Source of the DNA: Competibacter sp963695105 | Lineage (GTDB): Bacteria > Pseudomonadota > Gammaproteobacteria > Competibacterales > Competibacteraceae | DNA length: 64,000 nucleotides | Assembly: GCA_963695105.1 (NCBI GenBank) | Contig: CAVOGC010000027.1 | Span: forward strand, 52,189 to 116,188 | Direction of reading: 5' to 3' | Shown here: positions 35,732-43,962 of the stretch, piece by piece | How the letters are laid out: each line of letters begins with the position of its first letter | How positions within the stretch are numbered: position 1 is the stretch's first letter | The notes under the pieces: generated by a model | The model's database searches: none | Told to the model about the DNA's origin: nothing | What the model saw: the letters and a program-made list of their open reading frames with translations, nothing else | Translations under genes and position numbers: made by a program

Positions 35732-36787
35732 ATGAACGCCGATTGGAGCGCTTTTCTGCAACAGGCCGGCGCCGTGCTGACGGCGGATCGGGTATCGCAC
35801 TTCGGTCGACCGGAATCCGAGTTGCGCGCGGCGCTGGACGGCGATCTCCGATGCGACCTGTCGCACTTGGGGTTGATCGCCGCCGCTGGCTCCGACAACG
35901 AGAGTTTTCTGCAAGGACAACTCACCTGCGATGTCCGACAAGCCACGCCGGAGCGCAGCCTGGTCGGCGCGTATTGCAGTCCCAAGGGCCGGGCGCTGGC
36001 CAGCTTCCGGCTGTTCCGGCGCGGCGAGGACCTTTATCTGGAACTGCCCAGGGAATTGCTGGAATCCACTTTGGAGCGTCTGCGCAAGTACCTGTTGCGG
36101 ACCAAGGCCACGCTGGCGGATGCCAGCGATACGCGGGTTGGAATCGGTGTCGCCGGACCGAACGCCGTCGCCCGGCTCACCGAGATTCTGGGTGGAGTGC
36201 CGGCAGCCGTAAATGAAGTCGTTCAAACTGCCGCTTCGGAATCGGCGGGCATCACCCTGATCCGCCTGCCCGGCCCAACGCCTCGTTTCGAACTGCATGG
36301 AGCGATGCGGGAAATACAACCGGTGTGGGAGGCGCTGGGACCCGCGTTCGCACCGGTGGGAGTGGAACCGTGGCGGTTGCTGGATATCCTCGCCGGCATT
36401 CCGACGATCTATCCGGAAACCGTGGAAGCGTTCGTGCCGCAGATGCTCAACTTGCAGTTGCTGGAGGGGATCAGCTTTCAGAAGGGCTGCTACACCGGGC
36501 AGGAAGTGGTCGCGCGCACTCACTACCTCGGCAAGCTGAAGCGACGGATGTATCTGGCGCGGGTGGACGGCCCGAGCCCGCCCCGGCCCGGCGTCCCCCT
36601 GTTCTCGCCACAGGCCGATGCCAGCCAGAGCGCTGGCCGGCTGGTCGATGCCACCCGACACCCGGATGGAGGTTATGCGGTGCTGGCGGCGGCGTTGATC
36701 GAATGCGCCGAGCATGGTGTGCTGCAACTGGGCGATGCCAACGGGCCGGCGCTGCGCTTGGAGCGCCTGCCTTACCCATTCGGGTAG
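35732..36787 (+). CDS. ygfZ: tRNA-modifying/iron-sulfur maintenance protein YgfZ
   Basis: A 351-residue folate-binding protein of the GcvT fold that supports certain iron-sulfur enzymes such as MiaB. The diagnostic motif KGCYTGQEVVART is near residue 250. The ATG at 35732 fits the usual N-terminus; a reading from 35696 would add 12 residues. It is divergent from the sdh genes, and iron-sulfur support fits that neighbourhood. Confidence 0.93.
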   Translation: MNADWSAFLQQAGAVLTADRVSHFGRPESELRAALDGDLRCDLSHLGLIAAAGSDNESFLQGQLTCDVRQATPERSLVGAYCSPKGRALASFRLFRRGEDLYLELPRELLESTLERLRKYLLRTKATLADASDTRVGIGVAGPNAVARLTEILGGVPAAVNEVVQTAASESAGITLIRLPGPTPRFELHGAMREIQPVWEALGPAFAPVGVEPWRLLDILAGIPTIYPETVEAFVPQMLNLQLLEGISFQKGCYTGQEVVARTHYLGKLKRRMYLARVDGPSPPRPGVPLFSPQADASQSAGRLVDATRHPDGGYAVLAAALIECAEHGVLQLGDANGPALRLERLPYPFG

Positions 36788-36860
36788 CCGGCGCGGGATT
36801 GCCGCCGGGGACGCTGAACACCGGACCCATGCAAACCGCCGGGCACGAGTTCGGAGCCGT

Positions 36861-37499
36861 TCAATCCTCGACCGGGCGCCAGCCCCCCATATCCTTCCAG
36901 CGGTTGACGATCCGGCAGAACAGTTCGGCCGTGCGCTCGGCGTCGTAAATGGCCGAATGCGCCTCACGCTCATCCCAGGGAATGCCCGCCGCCCGCAATG
37001 CCCGGGCCAGCACCGTCTGCCCGTGAGCCAAACCCGCCAGCGATACCGTATCGAAGCTGCTAAAGGGATGGAAAGGGTTGCGCTTGATCCGGGCGCGCGC
37101 CGCCGCCGCGTTGAGGAACGCCAGATCGAAGAAGGCGTTGTGACCGACCAGAACGGCGCGGGTACAGCCGGTTTCCCGAATTTCCCGCCGCACCTCCCGG
37201 AAGATCGCGTCCAGCGCCTCGCTTTCCGGCACCGCGAAGCGGAAGGGATGGTCGGGGTCGATGCCGTTTACCGCCATCGAGGCCGGATCCAACCGCGCGC
37301 CGGGGAACGGCTGTACATGATGGGCCAGCGTTCCGACCGGGCGCAGATAGCCCTGCCAGTCCATGCGCACGATCACGGCGGCGATTTCCAGCAGGGCATC
37401 GGTTTGGGCGTTGATGCCGCCGGTCTCGACATCCACGATCACCGGCAAAAAGCCTCGAAACCGGCCGGCGATGAGGGGATTGGGAGTAGGTTCGTTCAT
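36861..37499 (-). CDS. rnt: 3'-5' exoribonuclease of the RNase T type
   Basis: A 212-residue DEDDh exonuclease that trims 3' ends of tRNA and other stable RNAs. The motifs are Exo I VIVDVETGG (about residue 20), Exo II VGHNAFFDLAFLN and Exo III HSAIYDAERT with the catalytic histidine. RNase T length and the GLAHGQTVLARAL segment support rnt over DnaQ. The ATG at 37499 gives MNEPTPNPLIAGRFRGFLPV; upstream in-frame codons are not conserved. Confidence 0.9.
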   Translation of the reverse strand: MNEPTPNPLIAGRFRGFLPVIVDVETGGINAQTDALLEIAAVIVRMDWQGYLRPVGTLAHHVQPFPGARLDPASMAVNGIDPDHPFRFAVPESEALDAIFREVRREIRETGCTRAVLVGHNAFFDLAFLNAAAARARIKRNPFHPFSSFDTVSLAGLAHGQTVLARALRAAGIPWDEREAHSAIYDAERTAELFCRIVNRWKDMGGWRPVED

Positions 37500-37549
37500 T
37501 CTGGCAGCATAGCGGATAGCTGGCGGCGGCGCATCCGTGTCCAACCGGC

Positions 37550-37987
37550 TCAGCCCGGCGTGTTATGTTCCACCCAGCGCGATCCGGCGGCGTTGGTCTC
37601 GCGCTTCCAAAATGGCGCCTTCGACTTAAGTTCCTCCATGATGGACCGGCAGGCCGAAAAAGCCGCCGCCCGGTGTTCCGACCAGACCGCCACCAGCACG
37701 ATGGGATCACTGGGCCGCAATTCACCGACCCGATGCACCACCAGCACATCCAGCAACGGCCATTCCCGGCCGGCGGTTTCAATGATGCGCCGAAGATACT
37801 TTTCAGTCATGCCCGGATAGTATTCCAGCACCATGCCTTGCACCGCTTCCTCATCGTTGAAATCGCGCATCGTGCCGATGAAAATCGCCGTTGCGCCGCA
37901 TCGGCCCGCCAATCCAGCCAGCGTGCTCTGATAGCGGCTCAGCTCCGCCATGGGCTCAAAAGGCGCTTCCCTCAATTCGACCCGCAT
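37550..37987 (-). CDS. moaE: Molybdopterin synthase catalytic subunit MoaE
   Basis: A 145-residue large subunit that, with MoaD, converts precursor Z (cPMP) to molybdopterin. Conserved LEYYPGMTEK, HRVGEL and KAPFWKRE (active-site lysines) are present. The ATG at 37987 follows GGAGGGTAGAGGG; a longer reading to 38128 overlaps moaD and is rejected. moaD ends five bases upstream. Confidence 0.95.
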   Translation of the reverse strand: MRVELREAPFEPMAELSRYQSTLAGLAGRCGATAIFIGTMRDFNDEEAVQGMVLEYYPGMTEKYLRRIIETAGREWPLLDVLVVHRVGELRPSDPIVLVAVWSEHRAAAFSACRSIMEELKSKAPFWKRETNAAGSRWVEHNTPG

Positions 37988-37992
37988 GCCCT

Positions 37993-38226
37993 CTACCCTC
38001 CGGTCACCGGCGGAAAAAACGCCACTTCGTCGCCATCGCGCACCTCCTGCTCCAGTCCGGCATATTCCATGTTCACCGCCACCAAGGTGTTCGGCGGTAA
38101 CGGCATCTCCCGATGCAGCGCCGCCCAAACTTCGGCGACCGTCAAGCCGCCGGCGGTATCCAAGCGATCTTCGGCGCGACCCACGCGGTCACCCAGGCTG
38201 GCAAAGTATTTAACGTGAACAGTCAT
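37993..38226 (-). CDS. moaD: Molybdopterin synthase sulfur-carrier subunit MoaD
   Basis: A 77-residue ubiquitin-fold sulfur carrier. It ends in the required Gly-Gly (FFPPVTGG), where the thiocarboxylate forms. Other moa, moe and mob genes are not in the window. It lies between an HExxH protein gene and moaE, all in one direction with gaps of 12 and 5 bases, so one transcript is likely. Confidence 0.95.
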   Translation of the reverse strand: MTVHVKYFASLGDRVGRAEDRLDTAGGLTVAEVWAALHREMPLPPNTLVAVNMEYAGLEQEVRDGDEVAFFPPVTGG

Positions 38227-38238
38227 GCGCTTGCCTCC

Positions 38239-38781
38239 TTAACGATGATCATTGGATCGCCCCGATCCATCCTGCCGTAACCGCCAGCGAGGGCGCCCGT
38301 CATGATCGATCAAGCCGTGTTGCAGCAGCCACCCGCGAGCATCCTCGGCGTCCCGCTCGAACCAGGCGCGGGCCGAACCCAGACGAAAAGAATAACCCCA
38401 GGCATCCATGTCGGCGAACATTCGCAACCGTCCAACCCCCGGCAGTTCATCCGCCAACAGGATTTGCAGATAGCAAACACCGTTTTCCTCGACGCAATCA
38501 CCACCGGCATCGGTATGCAATTGCGCACGGCGCCCGGCATCCATGCAGATGTAGTGACAGGCTTCGTGCAGGGCGGAATGCACTGGCGTGTCATCGCGCA
38601 CGAACAGATGATCGCCGATCAACCCCGCCTCGCTTTCTCCCCAGTAGCTGCCGGGAATTACCGAGCCGGACGCCATCCACACCACCGTCAATCCATATGG
38701 TCCCAGTAATGTCAGCAGCGTTTCCAGCGGATCTTGTCCCAACCCGGCGCAGGTCAGCATCGCCACGGTTAATTCCGACAC
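38239..38781 (-). CDS. Unrecognised protein with HExxH motif, upstream of moaD
   Basis: A 180-residue soluble protein of unknown function. ALHEACHYICMD at residues 70-81 contains HEACH, the HExxH zinc-protease pattern, and E98/E99 could supply a third ligand. Other conserved-looking features are the cysteine-rich stretch GGDCVEENGVCYLQ and an aromatic C-terminal half (WGYSFRLGSARAWFERD). No signal peptide is seen. It is 12 bases upstream of moaD, so it is likely co-transcribed with the molybdopterin synthase genes. Whether it is a real metallopeptidase is not known. Confidence 0.75.
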   Translation of the reverse strand: MSELTVAMLTCAGLGQDPLETLLTLLGPYGLTVVWMASGSVIPGSYWGESEAGLIGDHLFVRDDTPVHSALHEACHYICMDAGRRAQLHTDAGGDCVEENGVCYLQILLADELPGVGRLRMFADMDAWGYSFRLGSARAWFERDAEDARGWLLQHGLIDHDGRPRWRLRQDGSGRSNDHR

Positions 38782-39014
38782 GCCCCTCTACCCCCAGCGT
38801 CCGTTGCAACCAAGTTGCGGGACGACGGTCGATACGTAACCTGAAACTGTTGGTGCGATGTTATCAGTTTTCAATCATTAAATAACCAAATCGAATAAGT
38901 AATTAGGGTGAAAATGCAGCATTTTCCGGTTAGACTTGCGATTTTCAGATGACCGTCCGCCATTCCGACGAACGGAATTCCGCTTGCCGCCCTGTTTGAA
39001 GGATAAGTTATCCC
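38782..39014. other. Intergenic region upstream of metK
   Basis: No gene is seen in these 233 bases. The AT-rich part at 38855-38930 probably holds divergent promoters. A perfect 8-bp inverted repeat (GAAAATGC at 38910-38917 and 38919-38926) sits in it. No recognised SAM riboswitch core or MetJ box is found. Confidence 0.5.
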
Positions 39015-40175
39015 ATGAGCCGAACTCATCTGTTCACCTCCGAGTCCGTTTCCGAAGGACATCCGGACAAAATCGCCGATCAGATTTCCGATGCCGTGCT
39101 CGACGCCATCCTCGCCGAGGACCCCAAGGCCCGCGTTGCCTGCGAAACCCTGATCAAGACCGGCGTGGTGGTGCTGGCTGGCGAAATCACCACGGCGGCC
39201 TGGGTGGATTTCGATCAGATCGTGCGCGACACCGTGGTCGGCATCGGCTACGACAACTCTAACGTCGGCTTCGACGGCGCGACCTGCGCGGTGCTGTCCT
39301 GCATCGGCAAACAGTCGCCCGACATCGCCCAGGGCGTTGACCGTAAAAGCCCGGAGGAACAAGGCGCCGGCGATCAGGGTCTGATGTTCGGCTATGCCTG
39401 CAACGAAACCGATGTACTGATGCCGGCGCCGATCACCTACGCCCACCGCCTGGTGCAACGGCAGGCGGAAATGCGCAAGAGCGGCGTGCTGTCCTGGCTG
39501 CGGCCGGACGCCAAAAGCCAGATCACCTTCCGCTACGAAGGCAACCGCGTGGTGGGCATCGAGGCGGTGGTCCTGTCTACCCAACACGATGCCGACATCG
39601 GCTACAAGCTGCTACGCGAGGCGGTGATGGAGAATATCATCCTGCCGGTGCTGCCGGCCGGGTGGCTGGACCAGCACACCCAGTACCATATTAACCCAAC
39701 CGGCAGCTTCATCATCGGCGGGCCGGTGGGCGACTGCGGTCTGACCGGGCGCAAGATCATCGTCGATACCTACGGCGGCTCGGCGCATCACGGCGGCGGG
39801 GCCTTTTCCGGCAAGGACCCGTCCAAGGTCGACCGTTCCGCCGCCTACGCGGGTCGTTACGTCGCCAAGAACATCGTCGCCGCCGGACTGGCCGACAAGT
39901 GCGAGATCCAGGTATCCTACGCCATCGGGGTGGCCGAACCGACCTCGATCAGCGTCAACACCTTTGGCACCGGCAAAATCGACGAAGACCGGCTGGTGGA
40001 GATCGTGCGCGGCCACTTCGACCTGCGGCCCTATGGGCTGGTGAAAATGCTCGACCTGATCCGGCCGATTTTCCGCAAGACCGCCGCCTACGGCCACTTC
40101 GGCCGCGAGGAGCCGGAATTTACCTGGGAACGCACCGACCGGGCCGAGGCGCTGCGGGATGCGGCGGGCCTGTAA
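39015..40175 (+). CDS. metK: S-adenosylmethionine synthetase
   Basis: A 386-residue cytoplasmic enzyme making S-adenosylmethionine from methionine and ATP. Signatures are EGHPDKIADQ near residue 15, GAGDQGLMFGYA and GGGAFSGKDPSKVDRSAAY. Length matches the family. It starts the metK-ahcY-metF series of the methyl cycle; an SAH riboswitch lies between it and ahcY, so ahcY has separate control. GAAGGA lies upstream of the ATG. Confidence 0.97.
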   Translation: MSRTHLFTSESVSEGHPDKIADQISDAVLDAILAEDPKARVACETLIKTGVVVLAGEITTAAWVDFDQIVRDTVVGIGYDNSNVGFDGATCAVLSCIGKQSPDIAQGVDRKSPEEQGAGDQGLMFGYACNETDVLMPAPITYAHRLVQRQAEMRKSGVLSWLRPDAKSQITFRYEGNRVVGIEAVVLSTQHDADIGYKLLREAVMENIILPVLPAGWLDQHTQYHINPTGSFIIGGPVGDCGLTGRKIIVDTYGGSAHHGGGAFSGKDPSKVDRSAAYAGRYVAKNIVAAGLADKCEIQVSYAIGVAEPTSISVNTFGTGKIDEDRLVEIVRGHFDLRPYGLVKMLDLIRPIFRKTAAYGHFGREEPEFTWERTDRAEALRDAAGL

Positions 40176-40246
40176 ATCCGGCCACGGCCGCGGCGCCTTC
40201 AGCGAGCGGCGCCGACTCAATCCCTGACTCCAAATTTTTCTCGCCT

Positions 40247-40325
40247 CCCGCCGAGGGGCGCTGCAGCGGTTTTTACCGTCAGGCTCGGCGTGGGATGGCT
40301 TTCACAAGCCAACGGCGCCCGTTCA
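40247..40325 (+). promoter_or_regulatory. S-adenosylhomocysteine (SAH) riboswitch
   Basis: The layout fits the SAH riboswitch class known upstream of ahcY. A P1 stem pairs CGCCGAG (40249-40255) with CTCGGCG (40284-40290). The core GGGGCGCTGCAGCGG and CCGTCAGGCTCGG follow the consensus GAGGRGCGCUGC and CCAGGCUCGG. GGGCGC (40256-40261) can pair with GCGCCC (40315-40320) as the conserved pseudoknot. In known examples SAH binding turns on expression of the downstream gene. The ahcY start lies 20 bases after it. Confidence 0.9.
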
Positions 40326-40344
40326 ATCGTATGGAGTGTACGTT

Positions 40345-41763
40345 ATGAACGCCGTCGTGCGCGAAAAAACCACCATTGACTATCATGTCGCCGATATCAC
40401 CCTGGCGGACTGGGGCCGCAAGGAAATCGCCATCGCCGAAACCGAGATGCCCGGCTTGATGGCGATCCGGGCCGAATACCGGGACCGGCAGCCGCTCAAG
40501 GGCACCCGTGTCGCCGGCTCGTTGCATATGACCATCCAGACCGCCGTACTGATCGAAACCTTGGCGGAACTGGGCGCGGATGTACGCTGGGCCTCCTGCA
40601 ACATCTTTTCGACTCAGGATCACGCCGCCGCCGCCATCGCCGCCGACGGCATTCCGGTGTTCGCCTACAAGGGCGAATCGCTGGAAGAATACTGGGATTT
40701 TACCCATCGCATCCTGGAATGGCGGGATGGCGGCACGCCAAACATGATCCTGGACGATGGCGGCGACGCCACCTTGTTAGTCACGCTCGGCGCACGGGTG
40801 GAGCAGGATCGCTCTCTGATCGCCAACCCGACTTGCGAGGAAGAGCAGGTGCTGTTCGCCGCCATCCGCCGGCGGCTGGAGAGCCAGCCTGGTTGGTATT
40901 CCAACGTGCTGGCCAACATTAAGGGCGTAACCGAAGAGACGACGACCGGCGTCCACCGCCTGTACATGATGGAAAAGGAAGGTCGGCTGCCCTTCCCCGC
41001 CATCAACGTCAACGACTCGGTGACCAAGTCCAAGTTCGACAATCTCTACGGCTGCCGCGAGTCACTGGTGGATGGCATCAAGCGTGCCACTGACGTGATG
41101 ATCGCCGGCAAGATCGCCGTGGTGCTGGGTTACGGCGATGTCGGCAAAGGCTGCGCCCAGAGCCTGCGCGGCTTGGGCGCTACCGTGTGGGTCACCGAAA
41201 TCGATCCGATCTGCGCCCTGCAGGCCGCGATGGAAGGCTACCGGGTCGTCACCATGGACGACGCCTGCGCGATGGCGGACATTTTCGTCACCGCCACCGG
41301 CAATCTCGGGGTTATCACCCACGACCACATGACACGGATGAAGAATCAGGCCATCGTCTGCAATATCGGTCATTTCGATTCCGAAATCGAAGTCGCCAGC
41401 CTGAAGCAATATCACTGGGAAAACATCAAGCCGCAGGTGGATCACATCATCTTCCCCGACGGCAAGCGCATCATTCTGCTGGCCGAGGGACGGCTGGTGA
41501 ACCTGGGCTGCGCCACCGGCCATCCCAGTTTCGTGATGTCCAACTCTTTCACCAATCAGGTGCTGGCGCAGATCGAACTATTCACCCAGGGCAAACGGTA
41601 CGAAAACAAAGTCTACGTGCTGCCCAAGCACCTCGATGAGAAGGTGGCGCTACTGCATCTGGGCCGGATCGGCGCCAGGCTGACCGCGCTCACGCCGGAA
41701 CAGGCCGCGTATATTGGCGTTGCCGTGGACGGACCTTACAAACCGGATAGCTATCGCTACTGA
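40345..41763 (+). CDS. ahcY: S-adenosylhomocysteine hydrolase
   Basis: A 472-residue NAD-dependent enzyme that splits SAH, the product and inhibitor of methyltransferases, to adenosine and homocysteine. The NAD site GYGDVGKGCAQ is intact, and the C-terminal Tyr (PDSYRY) is typical. The insert near residues 150-190 is the usual bacterial one. The ATG at 40345 has GGAG eight bases upstream. Its 5' leader carries the SAH riboswitch, so substrate presence should induce it. Confidence 0.97.
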   Translation: MNAVVREKTTIDYHVADITLADWGRKEIAIAETEMPGLMAIRAEYRDRQPLKGTRVAGSLHMTIQTAVLIETLAELGADVRWASCNIFSTQDHAAAAIAADGIPVFAYKGESLEEYWDFTHRILEWRDGGTPNMILDDGGDATLLVTLGARVEQDRSLIANPTCEEEQVLFAAIRRRLESQPGWYSNVLANIKGVTEETTTGVHRLYMMEKEGRLPFPAINVNDSVTKSKFDNLYGCRESLVDGIKRATDVMIAGKIAVVLGYGDVGKGCAQSLRGLGATVWVTEIDPICALQAAMEGYRVVTMDDACAMADIFVTATGNLGVITHDHMTRMKNQAIVCNIGHFDSEIEVASLKQYHWENIKPQVDHIIFPDGKRIILLAEGRLVNLGCATGHPSFVMSNSFTNQVLAQIELFTQGKRYENKVYVLPKHLDEKVALLHLGRIGARLTALTPEQAAYIGVAVDGPYKPDSYRY

Positions 41764-41787
41764 TTGATAGCCCCAAGCCAAGAGGCC

Positions 41788-41823
41788 GGCGCGGGGGGAT
41801 ACGCACCTGTATCCTCCCGCGCC
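41788..41823 (+). promoter_or_regulatory. Strong hairpin between ahcY and metF
   Basis: Arms 41788-41802 and 41809-41823 form a 15-bp stem with one mismatch and a 6-base loop. There is no T tract directly after it. It may be a partial terminator or an RNA-stability element tuning metF relative to ahcY. Confidence 0.55.
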
Positions 41824-41878
41824 TGTTCGCTGTGCTCCCCTCGTTTTTTCGTCTTACCTCCCCTTCTCCACACCCGCC

Positions 41879-42748
41879 ATGGACTCCCAAAGACGCTACC
41901 CCAAGGTTTTCAGTTGCGAATTTTTCCCCCCCAACACCGATGAAGGGATGCGCAAGTTGTTCGCCGCCCGCGAAGCGCTGATGCAAATGCAGCCCGCCTT
42001 CTTTTCGGTCACTTACGGCGCCGGCGGCTCCACCCGCGAACGCACCTTACAGGCGATTCAGACTATTCAAGCGCACAGCGGAGTGGATGCCGCACCCCAC
42101 CTGACCTGCGTGGCCTCCACCCGCGCGGGGACTCGGGAGATTCTGGCTGGCTACCGCGCCCAAGGCATCCATCGCATCGTCGCTCTGCGCGGCGACCTGC
42201 CTTCGGGGATGCGCGAATTTGGCGAATTGCGCTACGCCAACGAACTGGTGGCATTTATCCGCGCCGAAACCGGCGATCATTTCCACATCGAAGTCGCCGC
42301 TTACCCGGAATGCCATCCGCAGGCGCCGAACACCGAACGCGACCTGCTCCATTTCAAACGCAAGGTCGAAGCCGGCGCCAACAGCGCCATTACCCAATAC
42401 TTCTATAATTCAGATGCCTACTTCCGTTTTGCGGACGACTGCGCGGGATTGGGAATCGATCTGCCGATCGTACCCGGCATCATGCCGATCACCAATTTCA
42501 CGCAATTAGCGCGGTTCTCGGACAACTGCGGAGCGGAAATTCCGCGTTGGATTCGCAAGCGGCTGGAGGGCTTCGGCGACGACCGTGACGCCATCCGCGC
42601 TTTCGGTCTGGATGTGGTCACCGATCTTTGCCGGCGCCTGCTGGAAGGCGGCGCGCCGGGCCTGCATTTCTACACGATGAACCAAGCCGGGCCGACGCTG
42701 GCGATCTGCGAGCGGCTGGGACTGGCCGCCCCCGCGCAAGCAAGTTGA
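41879..42748 (+). CDS. metF: 5,10-methylenetetrahydrofolate reductase
   Basis: A 289-residue FAD enzyme that makes 5-methyltetrahydrofolate for methionine synthesis. SCEFFPP near the N-terminus, FFSVTYGAGGS, LRGD and the ITQYFY motif fit MetF. The ATG at 41879 is in the usual place. It is the last gene of the methyl-cycle series and is followed by a perfect palindrome that may end transcription. Confidence 0.96.
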   Translation: MDSQRRYPKVFSCEFFPPNTDEGMRKLFAAREALMQMQPAFFSVTYGAGGSTRERTLQAIQTIQAHSGVDAAPHLTCVASTRAGTREILAGYRAQGIHRIVALRGDLPSGMREFGELRYANELVAFIRAETGDHFHIEVAAYPECHPQAPNTERDLLHFKRKVEAGANSAITQYFYNSDAYFRFADDCAGLGIDLPIVPGIMPITNFTQLARFSDNCGAEIPRWIRKRLEGFGDDRDAIRAFGLDVVTDLCRRLLEGGAPGLHFYTMNQAGPTLAICERLGLAAPAQAS

Positions 42749-42759
42749 TCGTGGGACAA

Positions 42760-42801
42760 CGGCAAACGCCCCTTCTCCGATCGGAGAAGGGGCGTTTGCC
42801 G
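42760..42801. terminator. Perfect 42-bp palindrome, probable bidirectional terminator
   Basis: The 21 bases from 42760 are exactly repeated in reverse complement up to 42801 with no spacer (core CTTCTCCGATCGGAGAAG). It lies between the convergent metF and FlgO-type genes. As RNA it would form a long stem with a tight loop in either direction, but no T tract follows on either side. Confidence 0.7.
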
Positions 42802-42853
42802 TGAAGAGGGGCTGAAACGGGAAGAACGAAAAGTGGGTTTGTCCGCTTCCGGG

Positions 42854-43411
42854 TTATTGAGCAGCCACCAATGCCCTGGCGTCAGGCCCGAGTGGCAACA
42901 CATAATCGTGCGCGGCCAATACCTGGTTATCCGTTGCCCGAATCAGACGGGCGTTCACAAACACCGACTGCCGCCCGACCGCATAAGTACCGGCGATCAC
43001 CGCCGCCGCATTATGCGACTGACTGATCTCCTTGACCGAACGCGACAGCGCGAACTCGCCCGCGCCTTCGGCGACGTAGATGTTGTTGCGCATCTTGATC
43101 TCCATCACCGTGAAGCCCTGCTGCGCGAACCGGGAGCCGATTTGCTCGCCGATCACCCGCCCAAGACCAGACGATATTTCGAGATTATTGATATCCACAA
43201 ACGTGGCCGCCAACAGCGGTTCGTTTCTCTCCCTAAGCCAAGGAGTGCGCGTCAGCAGGGCATCGGCCGCGGTATAGTTCTGCTCGACCAGGTTCGCGTC
43301 CCGAATGATCGGGCGCACCGGAGCGTCATCCGTGTACGCGCACCCCATGATGCCCAAACCAAGAACGGCCAGCAGCCCGGTCAAGCCACGCAAAATCATG
43401 TTCCAATTCAT
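42854..43411 (-). CDS. FlgO-type lipoprotein
   Basis: A 185-residue outer-membrane-type lipoprotein. The signal peptide ends with the lipobox GIMGC (cysteine about residue 24), and the rest matches the FlgO domain (TFVDINNLEISSGLGRVIGEQIGSRF). FlgO was named from Vibrio flagella, but FlgO-domain lipoproteins also occur away from flagellar genes, as here where no other flagellar gene is seen. Start overlaps the stop of the upstream lipoprotein gene (ATGA), so the two are coupled. Its role here is unknown. Confidence 0.85.
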   Translation of the reverse strand: MNWNMILRGLTGLLAVLGLGIMGCAYTDDAPVRPIIRDANLVEQNYTAADALLTRTPWLRERNEPLLAATFVDINNLEISSGLGRVIGEQIGSRFAQQGFTVMEIKMRNNIYVAEGAGEFALSRSVKEISQSHNAAAVIAGTYAVGRQSVFVNARLIRATDNQVLAAHDYVLPLGPDARALVAAQ

Positions 43412-43962
43412 GGTCCGACCACCTCTATGATGCGGCTAGCCGAGGGTTGCATGGCAATGTACTGGCTCTTGTCGCCGACGTAATAAATATTGCTATACCG
43501 AATCAGATAACGCTCGGCGTTCATCACCGAAACATTCAGGATGACTTCATATTTCGTGGTTTCCGGCAATCGGTCCGTCACCACCTGCATGTCGTAGGAA
43601 ACCGGATAACCCGCCGACGGGTTGGTGGTGACGATGAACCCTCGTTCCACCAGATGCGTGGTCAGCAGGTTGTAGAACGCCTCGTCCGCACTGCTTTCGT
43701 ATCGAGGCTGTTGGACGTACAGCGTGATGATCGGGCGGTCGTCCTGAGCGGCGGCCGCTTGGTCCTCACCCTGCCTGGGAGCTGGACCAATCAACGCATC
43801 ATAGATCCAGTTGGCTACATCGATCGCCATAACATCCCAGTGATGCGCCGATTGCATCTTCTGCTGGTATGTGAGCGGATAACCTGTCTCCACGGGCATC
43901 GGAGTCGTGCAAGCCCCCAGCCCGAGGCAGAGGATGACAAGAAGGGCATTAGAGATCTTCAT
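43408..43962 (-). CDS. Lipoprotein of unknown function, coupled to the FlgO-type gene
   Basis: A 184-residue lipoprotein with signal peptide and lipobox LGLGAC. The mature part is a mixed alpha/beta domain resembling FlgO-associated or CsgG-like lipoproteins in overall pattern, but no family is firmly recognised. The ATG at 43962 follows GGGAG and matches the signal peptide start; 44001 is less likely. Its stop overlaps the FlgO-type start. Confidence 0.78.
   Translation of the reverse strand: MKISNALLVILCLGLGACTTPMPVETGYPLTYQQKMQSAHHWDVMAIDVANWIYDALIGPAPRQGEDQAAAAQDDRPIITLYVQQPRYESSADEAFYNLLTTHLVERGFIVTTNPSAGYPVSYDMQVVTDRLPETTKYEVILNVSVMNAERYLIRYSNIYYVGDKSQYIAMQPSASRIIEVVGP

Noticed and set aside
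38782..39014. SAM riboswitch or MetJ box upstream of metK
   Set aside because: No known core or tandem box could be matched; only one short inverted repeat is present.
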